Positions 1 to 10,446 of a stretch of DNA of 64,000 bases are shown piece after piece. Below the pieces are notes generated by a model. It made no database searches. It saw only the letters and a list, made by a program, of their open reading frames with translations, and had not been told where the DNA came from. Source of the stretch: Brachypodium distachyon. Taxonomy: Eukaryota > Streptophyta > Magnoliopsida > Poales > Poaceae. The stretch's first letter is position 1; every line of letters starts with the position of its first letter. Where the stretch lies: assembly GCF_000005505.3 (NCBI RefSeq), contig NC_016135.3:7906613-7970612 (forward strand), in the 5' to 3' direction. Made by a program: the position numbers and the translations under genes.

Positions 1-279
1 GAGCAGCTGCAGTATGAGAGGGACCAGGCCCGCTATCACTGCGAGCAGTTCAAGGCGTTCCTGACCGCCGCCGCCGTAGCTGTACCCGCTCCCATGCCAG
101 CCACCACACCGGCACCTGTTCAGACCCCACCTCCACCTCAGGATCAGGAGATGGAGCCTCAGGAGGGGGTACCGACTGAGGAGGAGCCCTAGGAGGCTCA
201 TGAGATGGACACCCCTGCCAGCAACACCCGCTCCAAGAAGAGGGCGGATGGGGCCACACCTTTTGCCGCACTTCCCTAG
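1..279 (+). pseudogene. C-terminal end of the Tekay-1 pre-gag ORF
   Basis: Frame 1 is open from the window edge to a TAG at 190-192 and then, in the same frame, to another TAG at 277-279. The first part is a charged, probably helical stretch (E/R/Q/Y-rich) followed by a Pro/Ala/Thr-rich tail and an acidic segment. It lies just upstream of gag, the same place as the better-preserved pre-gag ORF of Tekay-2 at 35256-36003. I infer it is the C-terminus of that extra protein. The recognisable globular part would be off-window, so the homology rests on position and on the helical-then-proline-rich layout only. Bases 280-573, between this ORF and gag, hold no feature I recognise. Confidence 0.5.
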
Positions 280-573
280 CCCTAGTTGGTGTCTACCAGA
301 CTTTACAGTTTATCCTATTTATCGTTATGCGAGTTAGTCATTGACCATACAGTCTATGTTTATGGCAATGTAGTTCGGTTTCTTTATTTCCGCACTTTTA
401 TTATGGGCAGTGTCCCATCGTGAACAAGTTTGTGGTTTGCCGGTTTTCTAAAAGTTTTTAGTGAATGTTTGATTGTGTGATTGAGACATGTATGAGTTAA
501 TGTTTTCTTGTGGGGCTTAGATATCCTTAGCTCTATCCTATTTATTTTCCTCATCTATGCTACCATAAAACAG

Positions 574-2165
574 ATGCCTCCAAGACGCCAGAACCCCAAC
601 AACAATGCTGAGGCTGGCAATGTTGAGGTAGATGGAAATGCAGCCACTATGCAGCAATTGTTGGTAGCTCAAACTCAATTTTTCCAATTGATCACACCGC
701 AAATGGCCAACAACAACCAGTAGAACCTCAACAACCACCAGCAACACCCCCGACCTCAAGTGGACATGCTGACCTGTTTCCTGCGGTTACGTCCACCCAC
801 CTTCTCAAGCTCCACCGAACCCATCATGGCTGACGATTGGCTTCGCTCAGTCAACAAGAACCTGATTACCATCAACTGCACTGTTGTAGAGAAAGTGAGG
901 TTTGCCGCTCACTTGCTAGAAGGATCAGCAACGTCATGGTGGGAAAATTTCCAGATCACCACCCCCATTGAGGATGTCACTCGGGACATGTTCCAGGAAG
1001 CCTTCCCCACCGCCCATATCTCTGCGGGAGTGCTAAGTCTGAAGAAGAAGGAATTCCACAGGCTGCGACAGGGAGGCCGCACTGTGTCGGATTGTATTGA
1101 GGTGTTCAATCAGCTGCCCCGCTATGCACCGGATGATGTGAACACCGATGCCAAGCGCTGAGAGAAGTTCTTGGACGGACTGAACGACGAGCTGTCGGTT
1201 CAGCTTGTTGTTGCCTATACCCCCACCTACCAGTCATTGATTGGTAAGGCCATCATATTGGAGAGCAAGCTAACTCAGATGGAGAGTCGTAAGAGGAGAC
1301 ACCATCAGGAAAACACTCACACTGGCCCGCACCAGAAGCAGCAAACCTCCTATGATGGAAGTGGCGGTTCATCCTCGAGCAAGAATGGGACCCATAACAG
1401 CCACCGCAGTGGAGGTAACAGCCACAACCACCGCTAGGGTGGCAATGGGAACAGGCACAAACAGCAGCACCTGCGTCAACACCAGTCTGCTTGCCCAGGG
1501 CCCAACAATGGCAACGGCAACGGTAACAGCAACGGCAGGAACAATGGCAATGGCCAGGGCAATAGTGGTCACTCTGGACAGAACCGCAACGCCAATAAGG
1601 ACCTGAGCCAAGTGGAGTGCTTCAGGTGTCACAAGTTGGGACACTATGCAACCAGCTGCTCGGAGAACCTTGAGGGTGCTGGGAACAAGCCCAACCCGTT
1701 CCAAAAGGGCCACGTGAATCACGTGGACGTGGAAGAGATCACCGAGGAACCACGTATCAAACTTGGCACCTTCTGCATTAATGCTTTTGAAGTACTAGTA
1801 TTATTCGACACTGGTGCATCTCATTCATTCATCTCGAGAGTATTGGTAGATAGAGGCAAATTACCCTCCGAGACCATGGGTAGACCTATGAAAGTAAGCT
1901 CACCTGGTGGAACAGTGATGGCGACCCGGCACTGTCACCAACAACCCCTAGATATTGGAAGACACACTTTTCCCTCTGACCTCATAGCAATAGACTCCCG
2001 AGGACTAGACATAATCCTGGGAATGGACTGGTTGACCCTGTATGAAGGACTAGTAGACTGTGCCTAGAGGACCGTCTCACTTACGACCCCTGACAAGAGA
2101 CGCATCCGATACAAGTCAACCCATGAGCTTAAGAGACCTAAGGTCAATGATCTTAAGGGGTTAGC
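574..2165 (+). pseudogene. gag-pro: Tekay-1 gag and aspartic protease, decayed
   Basis: I chose the ATG at 574 because an Arg/Pro/Asn-rich start follows, as in Tekay gags. A Retrotrans_gag domain (capsid, particle assembly) spans about 760-1160 with its conserved SWWENF block at about 934-951. A basic Gly/Asn/Ser-rich linker follows, then a CCHC zinc knuckle at 1618-1659 (C-x2-C-x4-H-x4-C) for RNA binding. The protease active site reads DTGAS, with the Asp codon at 1807-1809. Everything up to about 2155 is in one frame, broken by TAG at 721, TGA at 1159, TAG at 1435 and TAG at 2065. A one-base loss near 2155-2165 shifts the frame into pol. No functional polyprotein can be made. Confidence 0.85.
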
Positions 2166-4561
2166 ATGGACGAGATACCCATAGTGAAGGAATACCCGGA
2201 CGTATTCCCAGAGGAATTACCAAGCATACCACCGGATCGTGACGTAGAGTTCCTCATTGAGTTAATGCCAGGAAGGGGACCCATAGCCAGGAGACCATAT
2301 AAGATGGCTGTGGATGAATTAAAGGAATTGAAGAAATAGCTTGCAGAGCAACTGTCGAAAGGTTTCATCCGCCCCAGTTCATCACCATGGGGAGCATCCA
2401 TCCTTTTTGTGGAGAAGAAGGACAAGAGCCAACGGATGTGCATTGACTATCGTTCACTAAACGAGGTGACGATAAAGAATAAATATCCTTTGCCCATAAT
2501 CAATGATCTATTCGATCAATTGAAAGGGGCACGTGTGTTTTCAAAGATCGATTTGAGATCAGGGTATTTTCAGCTGAAGACCCGAGAAGCGGATATACCC
2601 AAAACAACTTTCACCACTAGGTATGGTCTGTATGAGTACACCGTGATGCCTTTTGGTTTGACCAATGCACCTGCATACTTCATGAACATGATGAACAAGG
2701 TATTCATGGAATTCTTGGACAAGTTTGTCGTGCTGTTCATCGATGATATCCTGGTTTATTCCAAGAGCAAAGAAGAGCATGAGCAGCACATGCGCTTGAT
2801 TTTGGAGAAGCTGAGGACGCACAGGTTGTACGCCAAGTTCAGCAAGTGACTTTTGGTTGTCAAAAGTTAGTTTCCTTGGACACATAGTGTCAGGAGCCGG
2901 AGTAGCTGTTGACCCAGCTAAGGTAGCAGCAGTTACAGAATGGGAGGCGCCGAAGAACGTCGGAGAAGTCCGTATTTTCCTAGGACTTGCTGGTTACTAC
3001 CGGAGGTTCATTGAGAATTTCTCCAAGATAGCAAAACCCATGACCGAGCTCTTAAAGAAGGAGAAGAAGTTCGACTGGAATGAGAAATGTGAAGAAAGCT
3101 TCCAGGAATTGAAGAAAAGTTTAGCGTCTGCGCCCATCCTTATTTTACCCGACCTGCAAGAAGACTTCCAAGTTTACTGTGACGCTTCACATCAAGGATT
3201 GGGAGGAGTTTTGATACAAGAAGGATGAGTTGTGGCGTACGCTTCGCGGCAACTAAAGAATCACGAAAGGAACTACCCCACACACGACTTGGAATTAGCC
3301 TCAGTAGTGCACGCCTTGAAGACTTGGAGACTGATACGGGTCGGGGTGGCCCGATCTTTCGATGAGATTGGTAACTCTCGATTTGGGTAGGAGGTAACGT
3401 TGACGATCTGACTACGGCCTAGGAGGCAGTGCCTTAGCAATCGATACACCAACTCCAGAGGGTTATTGATCACGCGGGGCACGATCAACCTGACCACGAA
3501 GGTCTTTGTTCCTGCAAGCAATCGAAGAACAAGCAAGAACAAGATAAATAGCGGATACAATCTAAAATTGCGAATATACTATATCAAACAAATGTCTCAA
3601 GGAGACGATAAGTTGGAGTCTTGACGACGGTAAAACAGGTGGTCTAACCGACACACGCGATTACACGAAAGTAGCAAAGATGGCTAAACTTTATCTAATC
3701 AAAACCCATGGCTCCTTAGGGGGGCTCATGGGGTATATAAAGGAGGAGGGAGAGATATTTTCGTCCACCTTGAATAAGGAGTCCGAAATCCAACTCTATC
3801 TCTAACTTTCCTAACAAACTACAACTCTTTAGGAAACAGAAAAACAGATCCGTCAGCTTGTTTTGTCCGCCACGGTCAGCACGAGTCGAATCTCTTGATG
3901 GGGCCAGATCCGTTGGAAAGGTCTTGTAATTAACTTTCCAACAAGTACTTGTTTGCTTGATTTGGACTCCGGATGCGTCCTGGGTGATTTAAAACAAATT
4001 CGGGTCTCCTGGCAGCTCGGACCCGAATCGGATTCAAATTTAATTTGTGATATCTTTCTCTAGCAAGCTCCGAATCATGTGCCGTTTGATTTGTTGGAAA
4101 GTACACTTGAAATCCTTCCCTCTCAGCTGTATGAATGCTTGATTCTTGTTGGCCCTCCCGTTCGCCTCCATCGTATCTCATTTTGACCTTGGACTTGAAA
4201 AGCTCGACAAGATGCCTACGTAATAAAATGAGACAAGATAGTAGTAGCTCCGCCTCTTCATAAATATGACAATGAAAACAATTACTACTTGAATTCACCT
4301 GATTATAAATCTTGTCAAATATTATAGAATTGAGGGTACCAAAGGTCGTATCCATGGTTAGCATGTCCATATCAGAGACACTACCTGATAGGGAAACACT
4401 GCGAGTTGTTTACGGATCACAAGAGCCTGAAGTACATATTCACCCAAAAGGAGTTAAATCTGAGGTAGAGAAGATGGTTGGAATTGATAAAGGATTATAA
4501 TCTGAATTTGTAATACCATCCAGGCAAGGCTAATGTTGTAGCCGATGCATTGAGCCGCAAG
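2166..4561 (+). pseudogene. pol: Tekay-1 reverse transcriptase and RNase H, split by a solo LTR
   Basis: This copies element RNA into DNA in the cytoplasmic particle. From 2166 the linker typical of gypsy RT is followed by the palm, with a catalytic FIDD box whose Asp pair lies at 2742-2747, and then the connection region. A TAG at 2337 replaces a conserved Gln. There is a frameshift near 2846-2857 and a TGA at 3226 where Arg is expected. RNase H begins with its CDAS motif at about 3178-3189. It is interrupted at 3332-4374 by a solo LTR and resumes at 4380, continuing to the ALSRK-type end at about 4560. Removing the insert and one TSD copy restores register, so the insertion is a simple one. 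Confidence 0.85.
3332..4374 (-). mobile_element. Solo LTR of the gag-only family, copy 1 (subfamily A)
   Basis: The 1043-bp unit starts TGATACGGG and ends CATATCA on the plus strand. It is flanked by a perfect 5-bp TSD, GAGAC, at 3327-3331 and 4375-4379. No internal region is present, so it is a solo LTR left by LTR-LTR recombination. By comparison with the intact element at 54754-59931 its sense strand is minus. It interrupts the RNase H region of Tekay-1. Confidence 0.95.
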
Positions 4562-7147
4562 GGCTATGTGAATGGTCTGACAGCTGGAGAATTACCGCCT
4601 GAACTGTGCGAACAATTCAAGGACCTTAGATTGGAAATTGTACCGGAAGGTTACCTGGCTACTTTGAAGGTACAACCCACGTTGTTGGACAAGATTAGAG
4701 AAGCACAGAAAGGCGACTCAGAAATAAAGAAGATAAAAGAGAATATGGTTACCGGGAAGGCAAAAGATTTTCACGAAGATGACCAAGGTATCATATGGTT
4801 CGGAAAACGCATTTGTGTGCCGCAGGATCCAGAAATTAGAAAACTAATTTTACAAGAGGCCCATGACTCACCATACTCGATCCACCCTGGGAACACAAAA
4901 ATGTACATGGACCTAAAGGAGACATTTTGGTGGTCTGGATTAAAGCGAGACATTGCAGAATTTATTGCCTTGTGTGATGTGTGCAATAAGGTTAAAGCCG
5001 AGCACCAGAAACTAGTAGGACTGCTATGACCACTGCCAATACCAGACCAGAAGTGGGATAAGGTAGGCATGGACTTTATCACCGGTTTACCAAGGATCAG
5101 GTTAGGATATGACTCCATATGGGTAGTGGTTGACCGTTTGACCAAGGTCGCCCATTTCATACCGGTAAAGACCACTTATACCAGTGCTCAGTTAGCAAAG
5201 CGCTATATGTCCAGGATTGTATGCCTACACGGTGTACCCAAAGAAATAGTCTCAGACAGAGGTACCCAATTTACCTCAAGGTTTTGGGGACAGCGACATG
5301 AGTGATACGAGTGCGGGTGGCCCGATCTTTCGATGAGATTGTTAACTCTCGATTTGGGTAGGAGGTGACGTTGACGATCCGACTACGGCCTAGGAGGCAG
5401 CGCCTTAGCAATCGATACACCAACTCCAGAAGGTTATTGATCACGCGGGGGCACGATCAACCTGACCACGAAGGTCTTTGTTCCTGCAAGCAATCGAAGA
5501 ACAAGCAAGAACAAGATAAATAGCGGATGCAATCTGAAATTGCGAATATACTATATCAAACCAATGTCTCAACGAGACGATAAGTTGGAGTCTTGACGAC
5601 GGTAAAACAGGTGGTCTAACCGACACACGCGATTACACGAAAGTAGCAAAGATGGCTAAACTTTATCTAATCAAAACCCAAGGCTCCTTAGGGGGGCTCA
5701 TGGGGTATATAAAGGAGGAGGGAGAGATATTTTCATCCACCTTGAATAAGGAGGCCGAAATCCAACTCTATCTCTAACTTTCCTAACAAACTACAACTCT
5801 TTAGAAAACAGAAAAACAGATCCGTCAGCTTGTTTTGTCCGTCACGGTCAGCACGAGTCGAATCTCTTGATGGGGCCAGATCCATTGGAAAGGTCTTGTA
5901 ATTACCTTCCAACAAGTACTTGTTTGCTTGATTTGGACTCCGGATGCGGCCTGGGTGATTAAAACAAATTCGGGTCTCCTGACAGCTCGGACCCGAATCG
6001 GATTCAACTTTAATTCGTGATATCTTTCTCTAGCAAGCTCCGAATCATATGCCGTTTGATTTGTTGGAAAGTACACTTGAAATCCTTCCCTCTCAGATGT
6101 ATGGATGCTTGATTCTTGTTGGCCCTCCCGTTCGCCTCCATCGTATCTCATCTTGACCTTGGATTTGAAAAGCTCGACAAGATGCCTACGTAATAAAACG
6201 AGACAAGATAGTAGTAGCTCCGCCTCTTCATAAATATGAAAATGAAGACAATTACTACTTGAATTCACCTGATTATAAATCTTGTCAAATATTATAGAAT
6301 TGAGGGTACCAAAGGTCGTATCCATGGTTAGCATGTCCATATCAATGAGTCTCTAGGAACGAAAATGGAATTCAATACAGCGTTTCATCCGCAGACTGAT
6401 GGGCAAACCGAAAGGGTAAATCAGATCCTTGAGGATATGTTGAGAGCCTGCGCTCTAGATTATGGATCCAGTTGGGATGACAAGCTACCGTATGCAGAAT
6501 TCTCATACAACAACAACTTTCAGGCAAGCATCGGAATGTCACTGTTTGAAGCTTTGTATGGTAGGAAGTGCAGAATACCATTGTTATGGGATGGTGTAGG
6601 AGACCGTAGCCTATTCGGCCCTGATTTGATAAAGGATGCAGAAGAAAATGTTAGGCTTATCCGAGACAGACTGAAGGTAGCCCAGTCAAGACAGAAGAGC
6701 TATGCAGACTCAAAACGTAGGGAGGTTACCTACGAGGCTGAAGATAGGGCGTATCTTAGAGTCTCACCGATCTGCGGAGTTAAGAGATTTGGAATAAAAG
6801 GAAAACTAGCACCCCGATTCATTGGACCTTTCAAGATCCTGTCACGCCAAGGAGAGGTAGCCTACAAGTTAGACTTACCAGAAGCACTTTCAAGTGTCCA
6901 CAATGTGTTTCACGTATCGCAACTGAAGAAGTGTCATCTTGAGAGGGCCAACACACAGTTGAGGGACACGATTCCGCTCGAGGAGGTCCAGCTGCAAAGT
7001 GATCTCACCTATGAGGAGAAACTGATCAGGATCTTGGATACAGCTGAGAGACATACCTGATCTAAGATAATCAAGTTCTGCAAGGTGCAGTGGGACCATC
7101 ACACTGAAGAAGAGGCCACATGGGAACGCGAAGATGATCTTCGATAA
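4562..7147 (+). pseudogene. pol: Tekay-1 integrase with C-terminal chromodomain, split by a solo LTR
   Basis: Integrase inserts the cDNA into chromatin. The zinc-binding HHCC region is at about 4851-5010. The core has its first Asp in the GMDF motif (about 5072) and its second in SDRGTQF (about 5255). A solo LTR sits at 5303-6344. The catalytic Glu follows at about 6410 in the context GQTERVN. The C-terminal GPF/Y-type region leads into a chromodomain at about 6985-7140 (ILDTAER ... EATWERE), which marks the Tekay lineage and is thought to guide integration to heterochromatin. TGA codons at 5027 and 7058 fall where Arg (CGA) is expected. The frame closes at about 7147, just before the polypurine tract. 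Confidence 0.86.
5303..6344 (-). mobile_element. Solo LTR of the gag-only family, copy 2 (subfamily A)
   Basis: This 1042-bp solo LTR has a perfect 5-bp TSD, ATGAG, at 5298-5302 and 6345-6349. It splits the integrase core of Tekay-1 between the second Asp and the Glu. It shares with copy 1 a diagnostic block (about 6079-6150) that differs completely from the block in the other four copies. Confidence 0.95.
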
Positions 7148-7200
7148 GACCACTCGCACCTCTTTGTTAGCCAAACCGAATCTCGAGGACGAGATTCATC

Positions 7201-7216
7201 TTAAGAGGGTTAGGTC
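7201..7216 (+). other. Tekay-1 polypurine tract
   Basis: A purine-rich stretch (AAGAGGGTTAGGT) lies directly before the TGTAACA start of the 3' LTR. It is the usual plus-strand primer site of LTR retrotransposons. Confidence 0.75.
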
Positions 7217-10200
7217 TGTAACATCCCAAAATTTTAAACCCTTTCATATGATTGCATTCAGGAGCATCATGCCACAATTGCATTTTGAATCTTGTTTTGA
7301 ATTCCAAAAAGGCTTTGAAAAGAGCTTTCTTTATTTTAAACCTTGCCATTTTACCCATTTGAGTTTTGGATTTTAAACCAATAAGGTTTTGAACATAAAA
7401 ACGGGTTTATTGCATTATGAAGCTACCCTATAATGTTTGGTACTTAAATTGGACTTGAAAAACTATTTTATTTAATTAGTTATGAAGCCCTAAAAGCATT
7501 TATAGGGCAAAGCTATTTTTGTATATTTTATTTGGAGGGATTTATAGTCCCAAAAGTTGAATCATATTACAATATGATTTTACAAATTTTCTGGAGTTTA
7601 TTTGAATCAATTTGGAGTTGAAACATCAAAATTTATAAATGAAAACAGAAAAAGAAAAGGATAGAACAAAAAAAAGAGTAAACGGACCGGCCTGGCCAAC
7701 ATGGGCCGAACCGGCCCAGCTTCACCCCGTGCCCGAGCAGCCAGGCCACAGCCCACATAGCCGCCCACGCGCGCGCGCCTGAGCTGCCACTGACAGGTGG
7801 GGTCCGCCTGTCAGTCTTCGTCTTCCCCGAAGGGAAAGCTCCCGACATCGCGCGCGTGAACGCCGCCACGCCGATCTCGCCGCCATTCTCGTTCAAGGCG
7901 ATTCCGAGACTTAAAGAACTTTCCGTGCGCGTCAATATAAAGCCCGAGCTCCACCTCGTCTTTCCCCTTTGTTTCCCCCCTCTCTCACGCGCCCACGCTG
8001 CCATTTTTCCTCGCCGTAGCACGCACGGACGCCGCCATGGTTTTTGGTCACCGCCGACGAGACGGTACGGTTTAGACCCGAAACCTTACCCCCTCTCCCT
8101 TCTCTCTTTCTTGCGCACGTTTTGACACGGTTGTTTCTCGTTTCGCTGCGCCGTAGCTCCCCGTCGACGACCACCCGAAGCGCCGCCGCCGCCGCCGAGC
8201 ACCGGAAACCCTAACGCTCGCATCCGTCACGCCCGAGGAAGAACTCGACCACCGGAAGCCTCCCCTCGTCGAGCCACATCCTCCCCACGCAATCCCGAAG
8301 CCCGAGGAGCACCGGAACTCGCCGCGCCCCCGTCCCCGTGCCGTGCCGCCCGCCGGATACCCTAGCGCTGCCGCCGGTAAGCCCCTGTCCAATCTTGTCC
8401 GTCCGATTCGTTTCAACGGTTGCGATTAGATCATTTATCGAAGGGGTATTTTTAGATCCTAGCCACCCCATCCTCTTTAGGTTAGGTCCGACGGCTCCCT
8501 TTTAATTTTAATCCCGAACCGGTACGCACCAATAGGAACACGCCACGTGGCCCGAATTAAAAATTAAAACTTGAACCCCTGTTAGAATAAATGGCACTTT
8601 TGCAAAAGAGCCCCCGAAACTTCAAATCATCGTATCTTTTAAACTGCTTGGCCAAATTTGATGATCTATACCTTTCTGGAAACCTTGGAACTTGTAGAAT
8701 CTTTTGGCACTAGTTATGTTCAATTTGGTTTTTTGTTTCTGGAGGTATTTACAGAATAGTTTTTAATGCCTTTTAATTCATATCTTTTGTTTTAAAAATC
8801 CTTTTAACTTGCAACCAGTGTCCAAAATTTTGTTTTAATGTCCTCTGTTCATTTGGAACAGAGAGATAAAATTTGGATTAAATCAGTTGGCTGATTCTAA
8901 TAAAACCTTGTTTCAAGCTTTTAAAACCCCTTTTGTAAACCTTGCTTTTAACTTGTAGTTTTCAATTAATTTTTTTAATCCTTTTGACCAGAGGATTAAT
9001 ATAGTGAGTATGTGAAACTGGAACCCTTTCTTGTCAAATAAAATAAACCAAATCATGTCACATGCTTGCATTGCATCATAGCATACTTTCTTTTGTTTTG
9101 TTGTGAATGGTTGGTTTATGTATGTGTATGCTTGTTTATTTTAGTTTACTCGGAGAGCGAACCGTGCGATTGTGAAGAGTATTTGAACTCCAACTGCTAT
9201 CAAGGCAAGTTCACATTGACCATGAATCCTATTATTTTACTATGCACTAGAATTTCATTAGTTGCATGAATAGGTTTATTATAGTATTTATGCTAGCTAT
9301 TGAATTCCTAGTAGTATAAATTTACCCATGTCATTACCTTGCCACCCAATTGCCATCGTAGGTAGTCAAATGCTATGTTATGCTTCCAGTACAACCACAT
9401 GCTAAATGGGCTCTGGCTTGATGGAGTAAGACATATGATCCTGGATCCGAGGTGACATCGGTATGTAGCAGTGTAGGTCGGAACGTGTCTTTCAGGTGGT
9501 CTGGGTGATTATCGTCTGAAAATTCTCGTAATCGACGCCGTTGCTACTCTACACTGAGGACAGCAAGGGATTAACCCTTCGGTTTCTTGTGGGTAAAGTG
9601 TACAACCTCTCGAGAGTGTCAAACTAAGTACTTAGCCGTATCCCCGGTTACGGAAAATTATGAGTGACTAGATTTGGAGCTGTAAGGAAGGTCTCACTCA
9701 TTCTAATTTCATAATAAAATGAATGGTTTGAACCTGGGTAGGAGCATTGATGTGTCTACTCAATGTCCACTAGTTTAATAGGAGCATGGGTGTGTCTACC
9801 CCGTGTCCAATAGTGATAAAACTATTAGTTTAAAAATGATAGGATGAAACATTGATGCTTTTATGCAAATAGCCAAACCCCACCTAGCCAAAATATGCAT
9901 GTACTTGGTAGGTCCTTTTATCACCTCTGGTGAACTTGCCAATGCATTCAATGTATTGACCACGTAGTGGCTGCAATTAACAATGCAGGTGGATCAGACG
10001 ACGAGTGGGGTTCGTCGTTGTTTTTTTTGGCTTACGAGCCTGCATTCCAATATTCCGCTGCTTAGTTTCTGAAACTCTATTTTGATATGCTGACCCAAGA
10101 GGTCATGCAGATTTGTAAGTACTCTTGAATTCTGTTTGAATGCGATGTAATAAAGTACTTTGACCTTTGTATCTTGATATTACATCATGAAACTGTGTGT

Positions 10201-10446
10201 GCTACAGAGTCAATCAATGGAGATAACCCTTCTGCCTTCCGCTGCAAGATTTTATTTTCTTTGGAGATAACCCATGAGGTTATGCAATATGTAAGCTACT
10301 ATTAAATTCTGGATCAATGCGATGTAATATACTTTTGACCTTTGTATCTTGATATTACATCTTGAAACTGTGTGTGCTAGCGAGTCGATCTAGGGACTAG
10401 CACTATAAGCACAGAGATCGAACCCTGTACGGGGGCGGTCGCTTCA
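7217..10446 (+). repeat. Tekay-1 3' LTR, 3.2 kb
   Basis: It starts TGTAACATCCC just after the polypurine tract and ends GCTTCA at 10446. It has an AT-rich first part, a GC-rich centre (about 7690-8420) and a long AT-rich tail. Relatives occur at 23262-26046 (same orientation, 5' truncated, same GCTTCA end) and at 30097-31093 (reverse orientation). No host gene or internal coding region is visible here; short ORFs in the GC-rich centre are not conserved in reading frame between copies. Confidence 0.85.

Larger units (their letters stand above)
1..10446 (+). mobile_element. Tekay-1: Ty3/gypsy chromovirus, 5' end outside window
   Basis: This is a plus-strand Tekay-lineage gypsy element. The order is end of a pre-gag ORF, gag, protease, RT, RNase H, integrase, chromodomain, polypurine tract and a 3.2-kb 3' LTR. 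The 5' LTR lies before the window. It sits in an intron of Tat-A's antisense gene; after the LTR end at 10446 the next five bases (CAACC) are the expected TSD, but the partner copy is off-window. Two solo LTRs split pol. The coding region has many stops and at least two frameshifts, so it is a dead copy. Confidence 0.88.
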
